Origin: Verrucomicrobiaceae bacterium UBA2429
GTDB lineage: Bacteria > Verrucomicrobiota > Verrucomicrobiia > Verrucomicrobiales > Verrucomicrobiaceae
DNA length: 21,495 nucleotides
Assembly: GCA_002343505.1 (NCBI GenBank)
Contig: DDQZ01000046.1
Location: 68,216 to 89,710, forward strand
Reading direction: 5' to 3'
This document shows, in pieces, positions 15,895 to 21,495 of the stretch. The notes under the pieces are model-generated. The model worked only from the letters and a program-made list of their open reading frames with translations. It did no database searches and was not told the origin of the DNA. The position numbers and the translations under genes were made by a program. Position 1 is the stretch's first letter, and the number at the start of each line of letters is the position of its first letter.

Positions 15895-16187
15895 GGTGTG
15901 TGAGGCATGTAATCCAGTTCAAGGAAGTCCTCGACCTCGGGAATCCAGCGGTTTTGGACAAAGGCGGTGTGGTCGGGATGGTTGTTGTAGACGGCGTAAG
16001 CGCTCTCGTCGGCGAACTCCATCGAGAGACCGAAGGTGAAGGGGTTCTTCGGGCTGGTTTGGCGCAGGCATTCGAAGTTTCTCACGCCTTCGATGCCGGC
16101 GAGGGCGCAGGCGGCGCGGAGAAAATCGCGCTCGGCGCCGGAGCCGGGCGCGTGTTTGAGGCGGAAGGTGACGGTGTGGCGTATCAT
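15891..16187 (-). CDS. Dabb family (stress-responsive A/B barrel) protein
   Basis: The protein has 98 residues, the normal length of a single Dabb domain (PF07876). It begins MIRHTVTFRLK and contains FGLSMEFADESAYAVYNNHPDH, the family's conserved core, ending with a VEDFLELDY strand. Dabb proteins are small dimeric alpha/beta barrels. Some are enzymes, but most have no known reaction. There is no signal peptide, so this is the only clearly cytoplasmic product of the operon. It lies 33 bp after the sialidase-like gene and overlaps the next gene by 4 bp, so co-translation with the sulfatase is likely. In PVC genomes Dabb genes often sit beside sulfatase or sugar-catabolism genes. Confidence 0.9.
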   Translation of the reverse strand: MIRHTVTFRLKHAPGSGAERDFLRAACALAGIEGVRNFECLRQTSPKNPFTFGLSMEFADESAYAVYNNHPDHTAFVQNRWIPEVEDFLELDYMPHTP

Positions 16188-16220
16188 GACAGGAGTGTCG
16201 CAGTGGGGATGCGCTGTAGA

Positions 16221-17447
16221 TCAGCGCGGGAGCCGGGCGTCGAGTTCACCGAGCTTGAAGCGCACGCTGACGACATAGGCCTCCTCGCCCTCAGTCCAGT
16301 GGCCGTAGGTGGTGGTGACAAAGGTGCCGTCGGGCAGCAGCTCGACTCCTGGGTAGGTGGTGTCCTGGCCTTTTTTGTTGTCCATGATTCGGACGCGATA
16401 CTGGCCTTCGGCGCCATTCACGATGTCCTCGTATTTTCCCACCCAGCCAACCCAGTCGCCCTTGGTGGGGCTGACGTGGGTGGTGTCGCGGAAGCTGATG
16501 AAGATACGGCCGTCGGGCGCGTATTTCGCGACGTGGCGGTCGCCGGTGAGGGCGGCGGGGAGTTCTTTCGGGTGCGACCAGGTGAGGCCCTCGTCGTCAC
16601 TGAAAATGACGAAGGAGTTGTACTTCCGGCTGTTCTCACGCAGCAGGACGGCGATTTGTTTGCCGTCTGGCGAACGAAGCGCTCCAGGCTCGCACAGGCT
16701 GGCATCGGGCAGCATGGCGATGGGAGCGGGCACGCTCCAGGTGAGGCCGCCGTCTTTGCTCAAAGTCGTGTAAACCCAGAAACGCCAAGGTTTGGCCGTG
16801 GAGGACGAGTAATCCGGCGCGTGCGGGCTTTTGACGCGGTACTTTTCCACCTCGCCGCCGCGGATGAAACGCCCATCGTCATGGAAGAAAGCGAGGTAAT
16901 GGCCGGGCGTCTTCAAGGCGAGCACGGTGGACATGGTGACGACGCCACCGAAATCACCGATGGCCTTCAACTCGCTCCAGTTCGCGCCATCGTCTTCTGA
17001 AACGGCCATGCGGATGGGATAAAGACCGCTAAACATGATGAGGCGCTTCTTTCCCGCTGCATCCACGACGCGATGAAGCGTGGGCACTTCCAGCGAAGTC
17101 TCCCAGTTCTTCGGTGTGGCCAGGCGGTCGCTCCAAGTGAGGCCCGCATCGTTGCTGCGTTTGTAAACGATGGCACCGCGTCCGTGGCCCTTCGGATAGA
17201 CCGCGAGCATCGTTTGGTTGTCTTCGAGCAGGACAGTCGTCGGATGTCCGAGATACTGGCCTTTCTCGCGATCCACGATGACCTGGCGGTTTGTCTCGCC
17301 GCTGATGTCCACCACTGGGATGGTGTAGCCGGGAGCGAGGGTGGTCTTGAGATTCTTCGGCGGCGCGAGTGTGACATCGGCCTTTTGGAGCTTCGTTTGC
17401 GAGAAGACGGAGGAGGCGAGGAGGAGGGGAAGGAAGATGAGGCGCAT
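16221..17447 (-). CDS. Secreted sialidase-like BNR/Asp-box protein
   Basis: The protein has 408 residues from the ATG at 17447, with a signal peptide MRLIFLPLLLASSVFSQ. Four Asp boxes (SxDxGxxW) mark a six-bladed sialidase-fold propeller: SNDAGLTW 98-105, SEDDGANW 150-157, SKDGGLTW 230-237 and SDDEGLTW 283-290. A conserved CEPGALRSPDGKQIAVLLREN segment lies at ~252-272. The FRIP motif and N-terminal arginine of true exo-alpha-sialidases are not evident, so sialic acid specificity is not shown. It could be a glycosidase of another specificity or a binding protein. It is the first gene of the run leading to Dabb and two sulfatases, which suggests a shared role in glycan breakdown. Confidence 0.85.
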   Translation of the reverse strand: MRLIFLPLLLASSVFSQTKLQKADVTLAPPKNLKTTLAPGYTIPVVDISGETNRQVIVDREKGQYLGHPTTVLLEDNQTMLAVYPKGHGRGAIVYKRSNDAGLTWSDRLATPKNWETSLEVPTLHRVVDAAGKKRLIMFSGLYPIRMAVSEDDGANWSELKAIGDFGGVVTMSTVLALKTPGHYLAFFHDDGRFIRGGEVEKYRVKSPHAPDYSSSTAKPWRFWVYTTLSKDGGLTWSVPAPIAMLPDASLCEPGALRSPDGKQIAVLLRENSRKYNSFVIFSDDEGLTWSHPKELPAALTGDRHVAKYAPDGRIFISFRDTTHVSPTKGDWVGWVGKYEDIVNGAEGQYRVRIMDNKKGQDTTYPGVELLPDGTFVTTTYGHWTEGEEAYVVSVRFKLGELDARLPR

Positions 17448-17533
17448 GGTGTGAGGCTAACGCGGCCCGTGCGCGTGTTTTTGCCCGCCGGCTGCGCGGA
17501 CGCTGGACGAGGCGACGTGCCCGGCGCTGCAAG

Positions 17534-18478
17534 TCAGGCTTTTTTTTCGGCGATCGCGAGCACGGTCTGGAAGCCAGGGCTGCGGGATTCCTTGTGGACG
17601 ATGCCTGTCTCGACGGAGGCAAAGCCGGCGGCCTCAAGCATCCCGAGCAACTCGGCCTCGGAGAAGCCGAGCCACACATCGGCATAGAGTTCGCGGGCTT
17701 TTTCGAAGGCGTGTTTGAGCAGGTCGAGCACGGCGATGCGGCCGCCGGGCTTGAGCAGGCGGTGGGCGGCGCGCAGGGCTTTCTGCGGGTTGGCGGCGTG
17801 ATGCAGGGCCTGACTGAGGATGACGAGGTCCACACTGGCGGGGTCAATGGGCGGATCATCGAGGTCGCCGAGGCGGTATTCGAGATTGGCGAAGCCGTGC
17901 TCGCGGGCGAGGGCGGAGCCGTAGGCGACCATTTTTTCAGAACTGTCCACGGCGATGACCCGGCGGGCGCGCTGGGCCAGGAGCTGGGACAGAGTGCCCT
18001 CGCCGGCGCCGAGGTCGGCGATGACGAGCGGCGGCATGAGTTTGAGCAGGGTCTCGCCGAGGGCTTTCCAGGAGCGTCCGGGGATGTAATGACGGCCGAA
18101 TTTTCCAGCCAGGGCGTCGAAGTAGGCCTGGGCGGCGCGGGCGCGTTTTTTGAGGGACACCTTGAGCGCGGTGGCGTCCTTTTTCACCTCGGGCATGGAG
18201 GCGCCGGCGGCCTCCAGAAGGGCCAGAAAGTGCTCGCGGGCGGGAGCCTCGCGCGCCGGGGGCGGCGCCAGGCTGTAGAGCCTGTTCTTGCCGCTGCGGC
18301 GGTCGCTGACCAGGCCGGCGGCCTTGAGGCGGGAGAGCTGGGCGGAGATGTTCGACTGGGGCAGGGCCAGGATTTCCTGAAGCTCGGCCACGCTGAGCTC
18401 CTCCTGGCGCAGGAGCAGGAGCAGGCGGGCGCGCGTGGGGTCGGCGGCGAGGCCGAGTGTCTTGAGCAGGGAGGCCAT
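17534..18478 (-). CDS. ArsR-type HTH regulator fused to a SAM-dependent methyltransferase
   Basis: The protein has 314 residues from the ATG at 18478. A TTG at 18523 would add 15 poorly conserved residues. An ArsR/SmtB winged helix fills the first ~85 residues (LGLAADPTRARLLLLLRQEELSVAELQEIL, SNISAQLSRLKAAGLVSDRRSGKNRLYSL), with no obvious metal-binding cysteine cluster. A class I methyltransferase follows: motif I IADLGAGEGTLSQLLA, an acidic residue after the second strand (VIAVDSSEKM), LGDLDDPPID, LVILSQALHH, and RLLKPGGRIAVLDLL. Such fusions occur in several phyla, some near methionine-cycle genes. No such gene or SAM riboswitch is visible here. It is divergent from the secreted three-gene cassette and could regulate it. 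Its substrate and ligand are unknown. Confidence 0.9.
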   Translation of the reverse strand: MASLLKTLGLAADPTRARLLLLLRQEELSVAELQEILALPQSNISAQLSRLKAAGLVSDRRSGKNRLYSLAPPPAREAPAREHFLALLEAAGASMPEVKKDATALKVSLKKRARAAQAYFDALAGKFGRHYIPGRSWKALGETLLKLMPPLVIADLGAGEGTLSQLLAQRARRVIAVDSSEKMVAYGSALAREHGFANLEYRLGDLDDPPIDPASVDLVILSQALHHAANPQKALRAAHRLLKPGGRIAVLDLLKHAFEKARELYADVWLGFSEAELLGMLEAAGFASVETGIVHKESRSPGFQTVLAIAEKKA

Positions 18479-18508
18479 GGGCGCGGCATGTTGGGACGCG
18501 GGCGGCGG

Positions 18509-18524
18509 CTTGTCATGCGGCAAG
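18509..18524. promoter_or_regulatory. Imperfect inverted repeat, possible operator in divergent region
   Basis: CTTGTC (18509-18514) and GGCAAG (18519-18524) pair at 5 of 6 positions around ATGC. It lies in the 145-bp region between the divergent ArsR-methyltransferase and the secreted cassette, where an ArsR-type autoregulator would be expected to bind. Evidence is weak. Confidence 0.22.
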
Positions 18525-18623
18525 TTGCGCGCGGGCCGGATTCCGCCTTGTCTGGCCGCAGGGGAGCGCTACCATCCGCGCCCGCGCCTGCCGTTTCCGC
18601 AAGGCGCGCCCCCCTCAGCCAGC

Positions 18624-19331
18624 ATGGTGAAACGCGCGCTCATCGCCTGTGTCCTCGCTCTCGGCGCTCCGGCCTGGCCGGCAGCGGCCCAGGAGGCGCG
18701 CGCGCCGGAGCCGCAGACGCTGGAACTGATGCGGCTGGCCTTTCAAAAACGGCTGATGGAGGCCGCGCTCAACCCGCTCAAGCAGCAGCTCACCAGCCTG
18801 GCCGAACTGGAAAAACAGAGAGCCGCAGCCGGCGACTATGCCGCCGCCATCGAGGCGCGCGACCAACGCAAACGCCTGACCACGGAGCTGGAGCGGCTGG
18901 ACAAGGAGCTTCTGCTGGCGCAGACGCGCGAGCAATCCCTCAAGGCGCGCCTGCTGCCGGAGCGCGTTTCCCTGGATCTGGCGCACGCCGAACTGGACGG
19001 CGGAGTGCGCATGGATGGCGGCGCGCTCACCGGTTGGAGCCGGCCCGGCGCCGCGGCGAAGTGGAAACTGCCGGACCTGCCTCCCGGAGGCTACGAGGTG
19101 GTCGTCCGCTACCGTTGCGGCCCGCTGGAGGGAGGCTCGCTGCAGGTGGCCGAGGCGCGCTTCACTCTCGACGCGGATGTGGTGACCACCCTGCGCGGCC
19201 CCCAGGAAAAAAATCTCGGCACACTCAAGGTCACCGACGGCTCCGGCCCGCTCGTCATCAGCGCCCGCTCCGTGGTGAAGGACAACCTGATGCACTTGCT
19301 GGCCGTGCATCTCACTCCAGCGGGACGCTAA
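18624..19331 (+). CDS. Secreted protein, helical region plus beta-sandwich (cassette gene 1)
   Basis: The protein has 235 residues from the ATG at 18624, with a signal peptide MVKRALIACVLALGAPAWPAAAQ. Residues ~30-112 are a long charged coiled coil containing AAGDYAAAIEARDQRKRL. Residues ~115-232 form a beta-sandwich (MDGGALTGWSRPGAAAKWKLPDLPPGGYEVVVRY, then VAEARFTLDA) reminiscent of CBM6-like carbohydrate-binding modules. I do not recognise the family. Four bases separate it from the next gene, which shares its helical-plus-sandwich layout, so the two are paralogs in an operon. No catalytic residues are evident. A periplasmic or surface binding or structural role is possible. Confidence 0.8.
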   Translation: MVKRALIACVLALGAPAWPAAAQEARAPEPQTLELMRLAFQKRLMEAALNPLKQQLTSLAELEKQRAAAGDYAAAIEARDQRKRLTTELERLDKELLLAQTREQSLKARLLPERVSLDLAHAELDGGVRMDGGALTGWSRPGAAAKWKLPDLPPGGYEVVVRYRCGPLEGGSLQVAEARFTLDADVVTTLRGPQEKNLGTLKVTDGSGPLVISARSVVKDNLMHLLAVHLTPAGR

Positions 19332-19335
19332 CCCC

Positions 19336-20796
19336 ATGAAGAGAATCGCGCCGATTTTTCTCGTCATCCTCTGCTCCGCCTCCGCGCAGACGACGGACCC
19401 CGCGCCGCTGGCCTCGGCGCGCGCGGCCTTCCTGCGCGATGTGCTGGCCTCCTCCAAAACACTCAGCGGCCAGTATGAGTCCGCGCTGGCCCGCGCCGAG
19501 GCCGAACTGGCCGCAGCTGCGGAGTACGAGGAGGCGCTGCTGGTGCGCCGCCGGCGTGACGAGTTGAAGGCGCTCTACCCCGTGACCGGGGCGGAGATCG
19601 CCGCCTCCCTTGCCATCCCGCTGCCCGCGCGCCAGGCCCGCCTTTCCGGCTCCGTGGAGGCGCGCGGCGAGGAGCTGACGCAATGGCGCACCAATGGCAG
19701 CTCCGCCGAGTGGACGGGTGTCAAGGTCTCACCCGGCAGATACTACCTGGAGCTGGAGGCCTGCCTCATTGAGACAGCCCCGCCGCCGGATGGCATGCTG
19801 CCGGGGCTTTTCCGCCCGCAGGAGCATGTGACCTTTGAATTTCACGAGCTTTCCCTGCTGCCCGGCGCGGCGGAAAATCGCCGCTCTTTCGAGATCGCCC
19901 CCGTGCGCGCGGACGGCGCCTTCACCTCCCTCCAGGCCGGGCCTGTCACTTTCACGCGCAGCCCCGTGAGCCTGCGCCTGACAGCGGCCGCCGGCTACCC
20001 GGCCAGGCACATCCGCCTGCGTGCCCTGCGCCTCATTCCCGCCGCCCAGGACGCCCCCACCATTGTCTCGCCGGACAGCTCCACCCCCACGCTAGACGAC
20101 CTGCGCAAGTCCCTCTCCGAGACTTTGGCCGCCGTGCAGAAACCCATTGTGGACGGCTATCTGCAAAGCCTGCGCGACCTGGCCGCAGGCACGCCCGCGC
20201 TCAAGGACGCCGCCGACGCCGAGGCGCGCCGCATCATCCGCATGCTGCAGGACAACGGGCGCTCCACGCAGCGGCTGCTAGGCGCGGCCACGCCCTTGAG
20301 CGCCTTCGACGACCTTGACGGCGCGGTTTTCGTTCCCGACCCCGCCAACGAGGGCGACCGCTTTTTCGTCGAGCATGACGGCAGCCGGCTCCGCGTCCAG
20401 CTTCTATGGGTCGAATGCGCGCCGGTGGATGCCGCCCGTGACGCGGACCGCGCCGGGCGCATCCGCGAGCATTTCCGCATCGAGGACACCGACTCGCCCG
20501 CGCGCCTCGCGCGGGAGTTCACCGCGGGCTACCTGGAAGGGAAGCCCCTCCGCCTGCTCGTCCGGCCGGGCAAAAACAAAGACGGCAGCATCTCCGCGCT
20601 CGTCTTTCTGCCCGAAGTCGGCCTTTACCAAAACATCCTCGTGGACCAGGGCCTGGCCGCCGTCATCGCGCCCAGGGAAAAGCGCGGAGTCAGCGAGACC
20701 GGCCTGCACGACTCCCTGCTGGCCCGCGAGCGCGCCGCCCAGCGTCGCAAACCCGCGCCTGGAGCCTGGGCGCTCTCGGAGGGCGCGCGCCGATGA
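19336..20796 (+). CDS. Secreted protein with helical region, beta-sandwich and degenerate SNase-like domain (cassette gene 2)
   Basis: The protein has 486 residues, with a signal peptide MKRIAPIFLVILCSASAQ. Residues ~22-82 are helical with AAEYEEALLVRRRRDELKAL, parallel to gene 1. Residues ~100-235 are a beta-sandwich (EWTGVKVSPGRYYLELEAC, FEFHELSLLPGA). Residues ~250-315 are helical. Residues ~325-478 match the staphylococcal nuclease (TNase-like) fold: SRLRVQLLWVECAP for the first strands, then ARLAREFTAGYLEGKPLRLLV, DGSISALVFLP, QNILVDQGLAAVI, and a final LLARERAAQRRKPAPGAW. By position, the catalytic Arg35, Glu43 and Arg87 of SNase appear replaced (Gln, Pro and a non-Arg), so nuclease activity is unlikely. 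It may be a binding domain. Its stop overlaps the next start by 4 bp (ATGA). Confidence 0.82.
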   Translation: MKRIAPIFLVILCSASAQTTDPAPLASARAAFLRDVLASSKTLSGQYESALARAEAELAAAAEYEEALLVRRRRDELKALYPVTGAEIAASLAIPLPARQARLSGSVEARGEELTQWRTNGSSAEWTGVKVSPGRYYLELEACLIETAPPPDGMLPGLFRPQEHVTFEFHELSLLPGAAENRRSFEIAPVRADGAFTSLQAGPVTFTRSPVSLRLTAAAGYPARHIRLRALRLIPAAQDAPTIVSPDSSTPTLDDLRKSLSETLAAVQKPIVDGYLQSLRDLAAGTPALKDAADAEARRIIRMLQDNGRSTQRLLGAATPLSAFDDLDGAVFVPDPANEGDRFFVEHDGSRLRVQLLWVECAPVDAARDADRAGRIREHFRIEDTDSPARLAREFTAGYLEGKPLRLLVRPGKNKDGSISALVFLPEVGLYQNILVDQGLAAVIAPREKRGVSETGLHDSLLARERAAQRRKPAPGAWALSEGARR

Positions 20797-21495
20797 AAAC
20801 CCCTTCCCCATCCGTCATGCGGCGGCTTTTTTCCGCAACCCTCGCGCTGCTCATCGCCTTTGAGGCAGGCGCGCAAACCCCGGCAACCCATTCCACCCCG
20901 GCCCCCTCCAGCGGCGAGGACACGCGCCTGCGCCAGATGGAAGCCATCTACGTCCAGCAGCTCCGCTCCCTGCATGTGCCCCTGCTTGGAAAATACGTCA
21001 CCGAGCTCCAGCGCCTCGCCGCTCAAGCCGCCGATCCGGCTCCTTATCAGCGCGAGATCACCCGCATCCAGGACATCATCAGCTCCGGCGGTGTCGTGGA
21101 CCTGGCCGACGCCGCGCGGATGCTCAAAGCCCCCGCCGAGCCGCCCGCCAAATCCGGCGCGCCGCCCCTGCCGCGCCTGCGCCGGGGCGCGCTAAGCCTC
21201 ACACCCGGCCTCGCCGCCAAAATCCAGCCCCTGCCCGACTCCAGCGCCGAGGCCGCAGCCATCGGCGTCATTGAGTGGCGCATCGAAAGCCTCGCCGCCG
21301 GAGCCTACGAGGTCATCCTGCACTACGCCTGCCCGGCGCTGGACTCCGTGCTGCCGGTCACACTCACCCTGGGGAAGCAGAGCCTTGCCACACGGCTCGA
21401 CTCCGGCAAGACCACCCCGGACGCCGCCACCTACAGCATCCTCCGCCTGGGCCGGCTCGACCTGCCCGCCGAGGCGCGCGGCGGCATCCTCAGCC
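20793..21495 (+). CDS. Secreted protein, third paralog of the cassette (partial, runs off the window)
   Basis: The ATG at 20793 overlaps the previous stop as ATGA, and 234 codons are open to the right edge. The signal peptide is MKTPSPSVMRRLFSATLALLIAFEAGAQ. A Pro/Ser/Thr-rich stretch follows, then a helical region (RLRQMEAIYVQQLRSLHVPL, KYVTELQRLAAQA). Next is a beta-sandwich with EWRIESLAAGAYEVILHYACP, which lines up with KWKLPDLPPGGYEVVVRYRCG of gene 1 and EWTGVKVSPGRYYLELEAC of gene 2. The shared layout identifies it as a third paralog. The C-terminus is missing, so any further domain is unknown. Confidence 0.78.
   Translation, partial: MKTPSPSVMRRLFSATLALLIAFEAGAQTPATHSTPAPSSGEDTRLRQMEAIYVQQLRSLHVPLLGKYVTELQRLAAQAADPAPYQREITRIQDIISSGGVVDLADAARMLKAPAEPPAKSGAPPLPRLRRGALSLTPGLAAKIQPLPDSSAEAAAIGVIEWRIESLAAGAYEVILHYACPALDSVLPVTLTLGKQSLATRLDSGKTTPDAATYSILRLGRLDLPAEARGGILS

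Noticed and set aside
17448..17545. Possible intrinsic terminator near the T-run at 17539-17546
   Set aside because: The T-run lies inside the end of the methyltransferase gene (Lys codons), on the wrong side of any GC hairpin for either strand.
18479..18523. TTG start adding 15 residues to the ArsR-methyltransferase
   Set aside because: The ATG at 18478 begins directly at the family's first helix, and the added Pro/His/Gln-rich residues look non-conserved.
17594..19339. Open frame of 581 codons on the plus strand
   Set aside because: It runs antisense to the ArsR-methyltransferase and then out of frame through cassette gene 1. Composition is Gly/Ala/Arg-rich without domains.

Overview
The window is GC-rich and gene-dense, and its gene families point to a Verrucomicrobiota bacterium (Prosthecobacter/Verrucomicrobium-like), with Planctomycetota as the less likely alternative. 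The basis is a PVC-type membrane-bound heme protein (beta-propeller plus C-terminal CxxCH), a Tat-exported DUF1501 protein, PPC-domain proteins, secreted sulfatases, and a large repeat protein whose C-terminal tail (WRQFYFGTSDNSGNAAN followed by an xDPNFDG-type stretch and YALGLHP) is typical of Verrucomicrobiota surface proteins. Most starts lack a clear Shine-Dalgarno. No tRNA, rRNA, CRISPR array, transposase or phage gene was seen.

Layout. 1-3131 (minus): the first 14 codons of a probable typA/bipA GTPase, then a DUF1501 protein translationally coupled to a PPC-domain protein. 3219-7656 (plus): a small c-type cytochrome lipoprotein, a 1032-residue PVC heme protein with an added N-terminal sugar-binding-like domain, and a secreted jelly-roll protein. 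7663-8721 (minus): a secreted lactonase-family beta-propeller. 8722-9029: a non-coding divergent control region. 9030-12512 (plus): a 1160-residue secreted protein with 14 repeats of about 47 residues. 12580-17447 (minus): an operon-like run of sialidase-like BNR protein, Dabb protein, sulfatase with a discoidin-like domain, and iduronate-2-sulfatase-like protein. 17534-18478 (minus): an ArsR-type HTH fused to a SAM methyltransferase. 18624 to the right edge (plus): three tightly packed genes for secreted proteins sharing a signal peptide, helical region and beta-sandwich. The middle one also carries a degenerate staphylococcal-nuclease-like domain, and the third runs off the window.

How the genes fit together (inference): nearly every product is exported. 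The sulfatase/sialidase-like operon fits periplasmic or extracellular breakdown of sulfated glycans. The heme proteins and lactonase fit periplasmic sugar oxidation, and the repeat, PPC and jelly-roll proteins fit cell-surface binding. The least explained parts are the three-gene secreted cassette at the right end and the frame-breaking 14-bp partial duplication in the signal-peptide region of one sulfatase.
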